Assembly (NCBI GenBank): GCA_021162905.1
Contig: JAGGXT010000300.1
Location: forward strand, 1 to 13,513
Reading direction: 5' to 3'
From: Candidatus Odinarchaeota archaeon
GTDB lineage: Archaea > Asgardarchaeota > JAGGXT01
DNA length: 13,513 nt
This document shows, in pieces, positions 5,831 to 13,513 of the stretch. Every line of letters starts with the position of its first letter. Position 1 is the stretch's first letter. The notes beneath the pieces are model-generated. The model was given only the letters and a program-made list of their open reading frames with translations. It searched no databases and was not told the DNA's origin. The position numbers and the translations under genes are program-made.

Positions 5831-8800
5831 ATGGCGATACAAATGCAAAGTATTTCTTCCACTACCAAGCCAAAGCAGTTACTTGTAGTGATTTTGCTAT
5901 TATCAATTCTCTTTAATCCAATGATTCTTCAGCCATTAATTATGAACTCAGAAGATTTTATTGCTAAAGCGGTTTCTCATGTTCCTCCTGAGGATGCTCC
6001 CACATTTAATGAAACATTTAATTGGGATGACTATTTTAACACGTCTACAGGCCAGCAGCCAACATTTAATTTGTCATATCCTCCAACTACGGACTTTTTG
6101 CCATTGTTTGGTAGTGGCCTTGTAAACCCAAATGAACTGGTTTTCACTGTAACGCCTACATCACCCCCACGATATTGGCGCTTAGAGACATATGATTATT
6201 TTGATGGGCATTCGTGGAATAAGACGATGCTTGATAAAGTGGAAAAACAAAGTTTAGATAGTCCAACTGGTGAAACCGAATATACTATAGTTCTTAATTT
6301 AACTCATACATCGACAGACTCGCGTTATATTCCAACTTTATGGCCGAAACCTTTAATTCTCTCATATAATTCTCCTGATGCTTTTTTAGTTACATTTTAC
6401 GAAGATGATTATGACTGCCTAATAATGGACACTATTTTTACTGAGAGTGGTACGTCTGAATTTCAATTTGTCACAGCGTCGTATAGTGTTGATTTAGATA
6501 GTATTAAAGACTCTGCTTTACCTCCTGAATACACACCTCAATATATTAAAGATAAATATTTGCAAGTCCCATCAAATCTGGATCCCGGTGTTCAAGCATT
6601 TTCGTCTCAGTTTTCTGGATTAAGCGGCGATACATTCTATAGAGCAATGATAATAATGGCCTATTTTAGGACTCATTTCTATTTCGATTATGACATTTTT
6701 CTAAATGGTGGTGGTCCATCTCCTGACGAGGACGTAGTTGCTTGGTTTTTAAATAGAGGTGGTGGAACATCTGCTCATTTTGCTACAGCTTTTGCTATAA
6801 CTCTCAGATTGAATGGTATAGCAGCCAGACCGGTTTTTGGTTTCACACCGGGATTTGTTGAAGGTGATGTTAGAAAGGTATATGTACTTAATTTTCACGT
6901 TTGGGTTGACGTATGGGTACCTACACCAGATGGTGGAATGTGGGTACAGTTTGATCCAACACCATTGCCAAAAGAACTCTTGCCAGAAGAAGATGAAAAT
7001 GTTGTAAGTATAACATACGAACTTAATATAGTGGATTATCCCCCATTCTTTGTAAATAGAAATGAAACGTTTTCTTTTTCAGCTCAAGTCCTCCAAAATA
7101 AGATGCCTGCAGAAAATATTTCTGTCCGTGTTTATGACTTGACCGAAAATATGTTACTTTCTGAAGAAACTACAAACTCTTCTGGTCTTGTGACGTTTAA
7201 TATCACTTTTGATAATAATTTTGTTGTTGGGCAACATAATTTATTAATAACCTCTGATTTCGCATCCAATTATACTGTCGTCTTCCTGAGTGGAAATACG
7301 TCCATATCTATTGATGTTTCTTCAGATAAGCCACTTTGGGGCTCAAATTTAATTATTTCAGGAAAACTTTTTGATCCTTTAAATGGAAAAGGTGTTAGTG
7401 GTCAGAATGTAAGTATCTTCTTTGATGGAAATAAGGTAGCTGATGTCTTCACTGATGATAATGGACAGTATAAGTTCCCGATTTATATGGATCCGTATAC
7501 CATATCATTAGGAAATCATACAGTTAACGTAGTCTTTATGGGGAATCTTACATTGTACGGCTCTGATAATAATTTAACTGTAACTGTAGAAACAAAGCCT
7601 ATTCTCTTATTAAACGTTGATAAGACGAGAGTGGAACGTGGTAAGTCGCTAATGATATATGGCAGTTTGGTTTTAATAAATGATACTGTGATGGAGTCAG
7701 AAAATGTGGAAATTCACTGGATTAATACTACTGATAATATAATTAGTATTCAAAGCACAGATCATAATGGTGCTTTCAACTTTACATACAATATAAGCCC
7801 AGATCATGAACCATACCAAGTACGTTTATATGCCTTTTTCGATTCGTCGTATCCTTACATATTAGATTCAACTTCTACAACAATAAATGTTATTATTTAT
7901 ATGAATGTAACAATCACTGTGTCCGTAACCCCTCATACTCTTAATCATACCCAACAATTTACAATCAATGGTACAGTTTATGATGACAAGGGCAATCCAC
8001 TTCCTGATGTGGAGTTGATAATGCTATTCAATAACACAGCACTTCCTATCATGGGTGGTACATCAGCAAGGATTACATCAAATTCCGATGGAACATACTC
8101 AATAACTCTTAATGCTACAACGGACTTAACTGGATTATATATAATTACAGCCTCCGTAACCAGCAATTTATATGAACCATTTTCAGATTCGGATTACATA
8201 GAAGTTTGGTCTTTCACAAAAACGATAATAATAGAGAGAACACCGTCTTTTACGATGCCTGGAGAGCAAGTTAATGTAACTGCAGTTGTAATAGATGATA
8301 ATAATCAACCAGTTCCTGGAAATCTTACAGTATATGTAAATGGCGTGCCTAGCTTGAGCGCAATTACAACAACAGGAGCCATTTTATTAGTTATTAATGT
8401 TCCTGATAATTATACTCAACCAACTATGAATATTTCTTTATCATTTAATGGAAAAACTTACTATTGGTCCTCCTCTAGCTCAAACGTAACTGTTTTTATC
8501 TTTAAGAATGCAACGATAACATTGAATGTTTCTCCATATTATAATGTAAGTGTTGGCGACACTCTCTATATAAACGGTACAGTTCTAGACGAATATAATA
8601 GACCGATTAATGACAGAATGATTCAAGTCTTTATTAACACGACAAATTCATCGTCACCCATCGTAATTGCAAATCTAACAATCAAAGATGGTACTTTTAA
8701 TTTAACATATATTGTTCCCCAAGGTTTTGAAAATCAAACCATAGCAATTTATGCTGTATTGGTTGGGAGAAATGTATTAATAAGTAGTGAAAGTAAGAAT

Positions 8801-9337
8801 ATACATATTTTAGCTGAAGAAAAGGAACAACCCCAACCTTCTGGTGGTGTAATTCCTATGCAGTTGGATACGTCTCTTTTATATTATCTGCTTCCAATTA
8901 TTGCACTTGCGGCGGTTGCTATAATATTATATAAATATCCGCATTTAATACCCCTACCTAAAAACATATTAGGTGCGCTTTTAGGAAGAAGATCGACAGT
9001 TCCACCAGAGATCCGTGGAATGTTAAAAGAATTAGCATCGATAGTTGAAACTGAGCGGTATAGAGACGGCATATTTATTGCTCATAGGATATTATTAACA
9101 ATACTCACTCAATTTAAAGGGGAAACAAAAGCGAGTTATGAGACATTTAGAGAGTACCTATACAGAGTAGCAGCTAAATATGGCATTTCTGTAGGAGATG
9201 TTGAAGACTTCTTAGTACCATATGAAAAAGCAAAGTTCTCAACACGAGCTATAACCAAAGATGATTATATTCAGACAATCCAAAGTTTTGCAAGATTATA
9301 CTCCCTATTAACTGGGGAGGAGTTTGTATTTGCCTAG
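5831..9337 (+). CDS. Surface-anchored transglutaminase-like protein with Ig-like repeats and DUF4129-like tail
   Basis: This 1168-residue envelope protein starts with a hydrophobic signal/anchor (~17-39). A TgpA-like segment follows ('PRYWRLETYDYFDGHSW', 113-129), then a transglutaminase-like core at ~265-380. In that core 'GGGTSAHFATAF' aligns with the usual GxC-hFA motif, so the catalytic Cys is Ser (S314, codon TCT), while H356 ('NFHVWVDVWVP') and D375 ('FDPTP') are kept. Six Ig-like repeats of about 100 residues (~397-1000), one membrane helix (~1015-1038) and a cytosolic helical tail (~1060-1160, 'YETFREYL', 'YEKAKFSTRAITKDDY') resembling DUF4129 complete it. By hand count about 38 N-glycosylation sequons lie outside the cell and none in the tail, which supports the topology. 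None lie between residues 157 and 410. It leads the operon and overlaps the next gene. The domain may be a dead enzyme, a Ser-based one or a binding domain; the architecture is firm, activity unknown. Confidence 0.88.
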   Translation: MAIQMQSISSTTKPKQLLVVILLLSILFNPMILQPLIMNSEDFIAKAVSHVPPEDAPTFNETFNWDDYFNTSTGQQPTFNLSYPPTTDFLPLFGSGLVNPNELVFTVTPTSPPRYWRLETYDYFDGHSWNKTMLDKVEKQSLDSPTGETEYTIVLNLTHTSTDSRYIPTLWPKPLILSYNSPDAFLVTFYEDDYDCLIMDTIFTESGTSEFQFVTASYSVDLDSIKDSALPPEYTPQYIKDKYLQVPSNLDPGVQAFSSQFSGLSGDTFYRAMIIMAYFRTHFYFDYDIFLNGGGPSPDEDVVAWFLNRGGGTSAHFATAFAITLRLNGIAARPVFGFTPGFVEGDVRKVYVLNFHVWVDVWVPTPDGGMWVQFDPTPLPKELLPEEDENVVSITYELNIVDYPPFFVNRNETFSFSAQVLQNKMPAENISVRVYDLTENMLLSEETTNSSGLVTFNITFDNNFVVGQHNLLITSDFASNYTVVFLSGNTSISIDVSSDKPLWGSNLIISGKLFDPLNGKGVSGQNVSIFFDGNKVADVFTDDNGQYKFPIYMDPYTISLGNHTVNVVFMGNLTLYGSDNNLTVTVETKPILLLNVDKTRVERGKSLMIYGSLVLINDTVMESENVEIHWINTTDNIISIQSTDHNGAFNFTYNISPDHEPYQVRLYAFFDSSYPYILDSTSTTINVIIYMNVTITVSVTPHTLNHTQQFTINGTVYDDKGNPLPDVELIMLFNNTALPIMGGTSARITSNSDGTYSITLNATTDLTGLYIITASVTSNLYEPFSDSDYIEVWSFTKTIIIERTPSFTMPGEQVNVTAVVIDDNNQPVPGNLTVYVNGVPSLSAITTTGAILLVINVPDNYTQPTMNISLSFNGKTYYWSSSSSNVTVFIFKNATITLNVSPYYNVSVGDTLYINGTVLDEYNRPINDRMIQVFINTTNSSSPIVIANLTIKDGTFNLTYIVPQGFENQTIAIYAVLVGRNVLISSESKNIHILAEEKEQPQPSGGVIPMQLDTSLLYYLLPIIALAAVAIILYKYPHLIPLPKNILGALLGRRSTVPPEIRGMLKELASIVETERYRDGIFIAHRILLTILTQFKGETKASYETFREYLYRVAAKYGISVGDVEDFLVPYEKAKFSTRAITKDDYIQTIQSFARLYSLLTGEEFVFA
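7019..8830 (+). other. Six tandem Ig-like repeats within the transglutaminase-like protein
   Basis: Repeats span residues ~397-489, 490-588, 589-691, 692-796, 797-892 and 893-1000. Each begins with a beta strand such as 'ITVSVTP' or 'ITLNVSP', continues with a 'GTVYDDKGNPLPD'-like turn (clearest in repeats 2, 4, 5 and 6), then 'DGTYSITLN' or 'NGQYKFPI', and ends in a strand leading into the next repeat. Repeats 4 and 6 are the most alike ('INGTVYDDKGNPLPD' and 'INGTVLDEYNRPIND'). The sequences have diverged too far at DNA level to recombine easily. They probably form a stalk that holds the transglutaminase-like domain away from the membrane. Confidence 0.75.
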
Positions 9338-10709
9338 CCGAAAAAAACGAAAGGAAAAGCGTATTAGAAGGAAAAAGGAATCAAAAATAATTCGCAAGGT
9401 TGTATTCTTTACGCTATTTATTATTTCTTGGGCTCCGTTTATTATACCAGTGCTAGGTCTTCAAGTTTCTTTTAATGCTGATTTTTCAATATATAATACC
9501 TCAGATTTTGGAGCTTCTAATTTTAAAAAGTATATCGAAGATGAGGGATATACTGTTAAACCGTTGTATTCTTCACTGAGTACGCTTAATAAACTTGATA
9601 TTCCCGGGGTATTAATAATTCTTGGACCGAAAAGAGCTTATGAGTTGCCCGATGCCTTAGCAATATTAGATTTTCTATTAAACGGAGGAAGCATATTAAT
9701 CTCCGATGATGAGGGAAGTGCAAATACATTATTATCGTATTTTGCAATGGTTGGTATAAATATTTCATTTGGTCCGGGGATTTTGGTAGATGTTCTTTAT
9801 AATTATAAGCAAAGACCTGTACTACCCGTAATAAAAACCTTTATTCCACTTCCAGGAACCGAAGGATTACTTGATGGAGTTCATGAGCTTGTGTTGAACT
9901 ATGCAACCATAATTAATGGTACAGTCCCTCCCTTAGCAGTTAGTAGTAATATGAGCTGGGTAGATATAGATGGTGATCTATTTCCAGACCCTGAAGTAGA
10001 AAGTCCGGGTCCCTTTACCGTTATATCTGCAATAGATTTGAGTATGTTAATACCTAATGCTGGTAAACTCATGTTAGTTAGTGATCCAAGCTTATTTACG
10101 AACCTTATGTTAAATTATGGTGATAATCTACAGTTTGCTATTAACACTATTAACTGGCTAGCTAATAATAATAGAAGTAGGCTAATCATATTTGATGAGG
10201 GGCATCTAGGATTACCAGTTAGTGATATAATGTTCTTTAGCGTGATAATGACATATGTTACCTTACTTAGTAGCAACTGGATTCTAGCCCCCCTCTTTCC
10301 AGTATTTTCAGTATACTTTGCTAAAAAATGGTTACCAAAAGCTAAAAAAGCAACTCCATTAACTCCAACTAAGGTATTTAGACGGCGTGGAGAATCATAC
10401 TTCAGTGAAATGATTAGACGTTATAAATCATATGATGCCTACGTTCATGTTCTTAAAATACTGTATAGGAAATGGAAACGTGAACTTGTTAAGAAATACA
10501 AGATTCCACCGCCTGTTACGGCTGATAAGATATATAATCAATTAGTTCAAATAAACCCAGATTTTGAATCTAAAAATCTAAGAAAAATAATTCGTGATTT
10601 GGAAGCTGGAAAATTAAAACAAATCTCTAAGGATGAGTTCACAAAAGTTTTTCTTGTGTTTGAATCAATAATGAAAGGAGTTAGAGGTGAAGCCCGTGGG
10701 AGAAGGTAA
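9330..10709 (+). CDS. DUF4350-like membrane protein with basic N-terminus and cytosolic tail
   Basis: Numbered from TTG 9330 the protein has 459 residues. A strongly basic N-terminus (~22 residues, mostly Lys/Arg) stays inside the cell, membrane helix 1 is ~24-43, and an outer domain of ~250 residues follows. It resembles DUF4350, a GATase-like fold: 'FGASNFKKYIEDEGYTVKPL', 'VLIILGPKRAYELPDALAIL', 'FLLNGGSILISDDEG' and later 'LIIFDEGHLG'. Helix 2 is ~301-333, and the rest (335-459) is a basic, helical cytosolic tail ending near 'ISKDEF' (432-437). Start choice: GGAGG at 9316-9320 is nine bases before TTG 9330, the register used elsewhere here; TTG 9324 is three bases away and less likely. The start overlaps the upstream gene by eight bases, so coupling is likely. 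No catalytic function is established; a sensor or scaffold of the MoxR system is a reasonable inference. Confidence 0.82.
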   Translation: MPSRKKRKEKRIRRKKESKIIRKVVFFTLFIISWAPFIIPVLGLQVSFNADFSIYNTSDFGASNFKKYIEDEGYTVKPLYSSLSTLNKLDIPGVLIILGPKRAYELPDALAILDFLLNGGSILISDDEGSANTLLSYFAMVGINISFGPGILVDVLYNYKQRPVLPVIKTFIPLPGTEGLLDGVHELVLNYATIINGTVPPLAVSSNMSWVDIDGDLFPDPEVESPGPFTVISAIDLSMLIPNAGKLMLVSDPSLFTNLMLNYGDNLQFAINTINWLANNNRSRLIIFDEGHLGLPVSDIMFFSVIMTYVTLLSSNWILAPLFPVFSVYFAKKWLPKAKKATPLTPTKVFRRRGESYFSEMIRRYKSYDAYVHVLKILYRKWKRELVKKYKIPPPVTADKIYNQLVQINPDFESKNLRKIIRDLEAGKLKQISKDEFTKVFLVFESIMKGVRGEARGRR

Positions 10710-11658
10710 GGTTGAAGAACTCGATGTTTATGGTGTAAAAGATCTTAGTGAAAGAGTGATAAAGGAACTAAAAAAGGTCGTTGTTGGGAAGGTAGATATA
10801 ATTCGACATTTACTAATAGGCTTGTACAGTAACGGACATATCCTACTTGAAGGTGTCCCTGGGGTTGCAAAAACGTTTATAGCTAACAACTTCGCGAAAA
10901 CTCTTGGTTGTACGTTTAAGCGTATACAGTTTACACCAGACTTACTGCCATCCGATATTATCGGAACACATATTTTTGATCAAAAAGAAGGTATATTTAA
11001 ATTTAGAAAAGGGCCTATATTTGCTAATATTATTCTTGCTGATGAGATAAATAGAGCACCACCGAAAACTCAAAGTGCTCTTCTTGAGTCTATGCAAGAA
11101 AGACAAGTAACTGTTGAGGGTGCAACCTTTAAATTACCTGAACCTTTCTTGGTCGTCGCAACACAGAATCCTATTGAATTTGAGGGCACGTATCCTCTTC
11201 CAGAAGCACAAGTGGACAGATTTTACTTTAAGCTGGATGTAAATTATCCAACGTTAGAAGAAGAAATTGAGGTTATAAGAAGGAAAAGCAACCCAGTGGA
11301 TATTGAAGTGGAAACGATTTCTTCTCCTGAGGAAATTGTTCATGTGCAGAAAATTGTAAGAAATGTTTATACCTCCGAAGAAATAATGCAATACATAGCT
11401 GAGATTGTTAATAAAACAAGAACGGATCCTAATATTCTACTTGGAGCAAGCCCAAGAGCTTCTATTGTATTACTTAATGGCGCAAAGGCTATAGCTGCAA
11501 TGAACGGCCGTGATTATGTAATTCCTGACGATGTAAAGCAGATATTATATCCAACTTTGAATCACCGTTTAATAATAAAACCAGAGGCCGAATTGGAGGG
11601 TGTTACAGTAGAAGAAATAATTAAGAAGATAATAGAAGAGGTTCCAGCACCGAGCTGA
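10696..11658 (+). CDS. MoxR-family AAA+ ATPase
   Basis: This is a cytosolic AAA+ ATPase/chaperone of the MoxR (AAA_3) family, whose members remodel or insert metal into partner proteins, often DUF58/vWA proteins. Numbered from GTG 10696 (320 residues): Walker A 'GVPGVAKT' (53-60, K59), Walker B 'ILADEIN' (D116, E117), the MoxR block 'ESMQERQVTVEG', sensor 1 N158 in 'ATQNPIEFEGTYPLPEAQ', and a C-terminal lid with R254 in 'GASPRAS'. All ATPase residues are present and length is normal. GTG 10696 follows a strong GAGGTGA site; GTG 10687, three codons earlier, follows AGGAG at equal spacing and is the alternative. The start lies inside the end of the DUF4350-like gene (14- or 23-base overlap). 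The next gene encodes its expected DUF58 partner. Family is certain; substrates are unknown. Confidence 0.95.
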   Translation: MGEGKVEELDVYGVKDLSERVIKELKKVVVGKVDIIRHLLIGLYSNGHILLEGVPGVAKTFIANNFAKTLGCTFKRIQFTPDLLPSDIIGTHIFDQKEGIFKFRKGPIFANIILADEINRAPPKTQSALLESMQERQVTVEGATFKLPEPFLVVATQNPIEFEGTYPLPEAQVDRFYFKLDVNYPTLEEEIEVIRRKSNPVDIEVETISSPEEIVHVQKIVRNVYTSEEIMQYIAEIVNKTRTDPNILLGASPRASIVLLNGAKAIAAMNGRDYVIPDDVKQILYPTLNHRLIIKPEAELEGVTVEEIIKKIIEEVPAPS

Positions 11659-11664
11659 TGGTGA

Positions 11665-12987
11665 ATGCTCACATCACGTGCAGTTCTTACTTTAATGATT
11701 GGAATATTCATATTGGCTAGTGGTTATAGCTTAGCTAATTTATTCTTTGTGGTCCTTGGCATATTCTTTATAATGTCATCAATAATCAGTATGCCTCAAA
11801 TTGCATACGTTGCGGATCCTACTCAGATCGAAGTAACCCGTGAAATCGATAAAAAAAGCATTTTTGCTGGAGACTTTCTATTAGTAACTGTGAAGGTGAG
11901 AAACAAGAGCATCCATTCATTTGATTATATTGAAATATTTGATGGGTATCCAGAAATTTTTAAACTAGCTGTAGGAAGTAATAGTATAAAAACAAGATTA
12001 AGAGGTCACGAAGAAATATCATTTTCTTACATTGTCCAATGTCCATTACGCGGTAAATATCAGCTCGGACCTATGAAGATAATCGTGTACGATAAAAAGG
12101 GTATGAACTTTGAGGAGAGAATAGTTCATAAGTATGATTATATACTAGTTTATCCACAATACGAAGATGTTCGCAAGCTAAAAGCATTATCCCATAAAAG
12201 ACAACTAGGAATACTTTATGGGGTCCATAAGACAAAGCAACGTGGTATGGGGACAGAATTCTTTGCTATTAGGCTATATAATCCGTCTGATGAATTACGA
12301 TTTATTGACTGGAAATCATTTGCAAGAACTGGGAAACTGCATACTAAGGAATATGAAATTGAAAAGAATATTCGAATACTAATAATGTTAGATAATAGTG
12401 GCAGTATGGGTGCTGGGGCTACTGGTGAAACTAAGTTAGAATATAGTATTCGTGCAGCCGTTGTTCTGACAAGTCTAGCCCTTGAAAGAAATGATTTGGT
12501 TGGGCTGCTTATCTTTTCAGATAAGGTTAACACTTATCTAGCTCCCTCATCAAGACGAGATTTCATATATGAAGTTCTAGATGCTTTAGCTCCTATAGAG
12601 GCTAGCGGAGGATCCGATTTTATTAGGGTGGCTAGGTATACAATTTCTAAACTTCAGAGAGTATCTTTTATAGTAATACTATCCGATTTAGAGGGCGATA
12701 AGGAAATCATTAAAAAAGGAATTGAAATTTTAAGGGCAAACGGACATCATGTTCTTGTAATTGCTCCTTTTGGTCCCTGGTTTGAAGTGCCTCCATATGA
12801 TTTATCACCTGCGGATAAGGCAGTTGTTGAAGCAGTATCATATGAGTTGTGGGAAAAACGTATGGAGATCTCTAAGATTCTTGCAAAGATGGAAGTTCCA
12901 GTTATAAGTGTAGGTCCTGATGACATATTACCAACCGTTATAACTCAATATTTGCGAGCCAAGAAACTCGGTTTAGGAATGACGTAG
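11665..12987 (+). CDS. DUF58 / von Willebrand factor A membrane protein
   Basis: This 440-residue protein has two N-terminal membrane helices (~6-23 and ~26-43), a beta-rich segment (~50-165), and the DUF58 signature 'GTEFFAIRLYNPSDELRFID' continuing into 'WKSFARTGKLHTKEYE' (from 196). A vWA domain begins with an intact MIDAS motif DxSxS (D243, S245, S247 in 'LDNSGSM'), followed by 'SGGSDF' and 'LSDLEGD' (D341). The MIDAS should bind Mg and mediate protein-protein contact. By topology the hairpin of helices leaves the DUF58/vWA part in the cytosol beside MoxR, as in other MoxR-DUF58 pairs. The ATG at 11665 is six bases after the moxR stop with an in-frame TGA just before it, so no earlier start is possible; GGTGA is too close to act as a normal SD, suggesting translational coupling. 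Family is certain. Confidence 0.94.
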   Translation: MLTSRAVLTLMIGIFILASGYSLANLFFVVLGIFFIMSSIISMPQIAYVADPTQIEVTREIDKKSIFAGDFLLVTVKVRNKSIHSFDYIEIFDGYPEIFKLAVGSNSIKTRLRGHEEISFSYIVQCPLRGKYQLGPMKIIVYDKKGMNFEERIVHKYDYILVYPQYEDVRKLKALSHKRQLGILYGVHKTKQRGMGTEFFAIRLYNPSDELRFIDWKSFARTGKLHTKEYEIEKNIRILIMLDNSGSMGAGATGETKLEYSIRAAVVLTSLALERNDLVGLLIFSDKVNTYLAPSSRRDFIYEVLDALAPIEASGGSDFIRVARYTISKLQRVSFIVILSDLEGDKEIIKKGIEILRANGHHVLVIAPFGPWFEVPPYDLSPADKAVVEAVSYELWEKRMEISKILAKMEVPVISVGPDDILPTVITQYLRAKKLGLGMT

Positions 12988-12996
12988 GTGATAAAA

Positions 12997-13513
12997 GTGA
13001 GGATAGGTATTTATATTTTAAGAGTTTTAGGCATTGCATTTGCAGCTATATTGCTATATGAGACCTACTTTGTAATGATTCCAAGACATATATGGGATCT
13101 AGATTACATATATCAATCATCAAAAATAATATGGTCACTAATCGGCTTCTTCGGCATTTCATTTATGATATATGCAATTGTCAATGCCATAAATCTAATT
13201 TTATATCGCCTTTTGGCATATCCTCCTTATACATTACCCATCATTACAGAATCGGCACAGAAGTTTTTATCATCTTTTTGGGGCATTCCAAGTGAATTAA
13301 CGCTTCCAGAGATTTCCATGCCAGAATCACCATTTTTAATCCTTAGTATGATTTACGAGATTTTAGAACCCTTTATCTTTTCAATCCTTATAATATTAGC
13401 TTTTATAACTGCCTTATCATTTCTCTCGTACCTAATTACACAAAGCACTCGTGCCGCGTATTCAATACTACTAGTAACTCTGATAACTCTAGTAATTTGT
13501 CATTTTATTGGGG
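12997..13513 (+). CDS. Multi-pass membrane protein, 3' end beyond the window
   Basis: A frame open from 12988 to the window end encodes a hydrophobic protein I do not recognise. GTG 12997 is the likely start: GGTGAT (12987-12992) overlaps the last base of the DUF58 stop and lies four bases before it. GTG 12988 is in frame but has no SD. The visible 172 residues contain about four membrane helices: 'IGIYILRVLGIAFAAILLY', 'IIWSLIGFFGISFMIYAIV' (extending through 'NAINLILY'), 'PFIFSILIILAFITALSF' and 'YSILLVTLITLVICHFIG'. A loop of ~60 residues between helices 2 and 3 (including 'FWGIPSELTLPEISMPESP') has no recognisable motif. Its position nine bases after the DUF58 gene makes it the fifth gene of the operon and a likely membrane partner of the MoxR system. 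Function is unknown. Confidence 0.8.
   Translation, partial: MRIGIYILRVLGIAFAAILLYETYFVMIPRHIWDLDYIYQSSKIIWSLIGFFGISFMIYAIVNAINLILYRLLAYPPYTLPIITESAQKFLSSFWGIPSELTLPEISMPESPFLILSMIYEILEPFIFSILIILAFITALSFLSYLITQSTRAAYSILLVTLITLVICHFIG

Noticed and set aside
7019..8830. DNA-level tandem repeats or a CRISPR-like array in the Ig region
   Set aside because: The repeats are recognisable only in protein; no evenly spaced identical DNA units were seen.
9324..9337. Possible frameshift joining the transglutaminase-like and DUF4350-like proteins
   Set aside because: Each protein is complete with its own ends, membrane helices and SD; the short overlap is normal operon coupling.
13092..13295. Short plus-strand open frame near the window end
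   Set aside because: It lies in another frame of the membrane-protein gene starting at 12997, has no SD, and shows no coherent protein features.

Overview
The window looks archaeal. Gene starts are preceded by GGTGAT/GAGGTG-type Shine-Dalgarno (SD) sites matching an archaeal 16S tail, TATA-like boxes replace -10/-35 promoters, and GTG and TTG starts are common. The gene set also fits: a two-subunit indolepyruvate:ferredoxin oxidoreductase, a DUF1922-type zinc ribbon with MCM-like winged helices, and a large sequon-rich surface protein. The DNA is AT-rich. I infer an anaerobic, peptide- or amino-acid-using archaeon, perhaps of the TACK/Bathyarchaeia kind; lineage cannot be fixed from this window.

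Left part (1-1464): a coiled-coil protein of unknown function on the minus strand (57-629), probably followed by another minus-strand gene that leaves the window at base 1. Divergent from them is a small zinc-ribbon/tandem winged-helix protein (784-1464), likely a nucleic-acid-binding or regulatory protein.

Middle part (1483-5678): iorA and iorB on the minus strand, overlapping by one base, end tail-to-tail against the zinc-ribbon gene. Across a 264-base intergenic region with TATA-like boxes and small inverted repeats lies a divergent class-III PLP aminotransferase. Together they suggest amino-acid fermentation: an aminotransferase makes 2-oxo acids and IorAB oxidatively decarboxylates aryl-pyruvates to acyl-CoA with reduced ferredoxin. 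Whether this aminotransferase supplies IorAB is inference.

Right part (5831-13513, plus strand): a tightly packed operon of at least five genes, apparently started by a leaderless mRNA. It encodes (1) a 1168-residue surface-anchored protein with a transglutaminase-like domain, six Ig-like repeats, one C-terminal membrane helix and a cytosolic DUF4129-like tail; (2) a DUF4350-like membrane protein; (3) a MoxR-family AAA+ ATPase; (4) a DUF58/von Willebrand A membrane protein; (5) a multi-pass membrane protein cut by the window end. MoxR-DUF58-DUF4350-DUF4129/transglutaminase is a recurring neighbourhood of poorly understood function.

The most notable feature here is that the transglutaminase-like domain has Ser at the catalytic Cys position while keeping His and Asp. 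Two membrane proteins of the operon also end in cytosolic tails that resemble each other and could be docking sites for the MoxR ATPase. No tRNA, rRNA, CRISPR array, insertion sequence or intergenic gap above 300 bases was seen.
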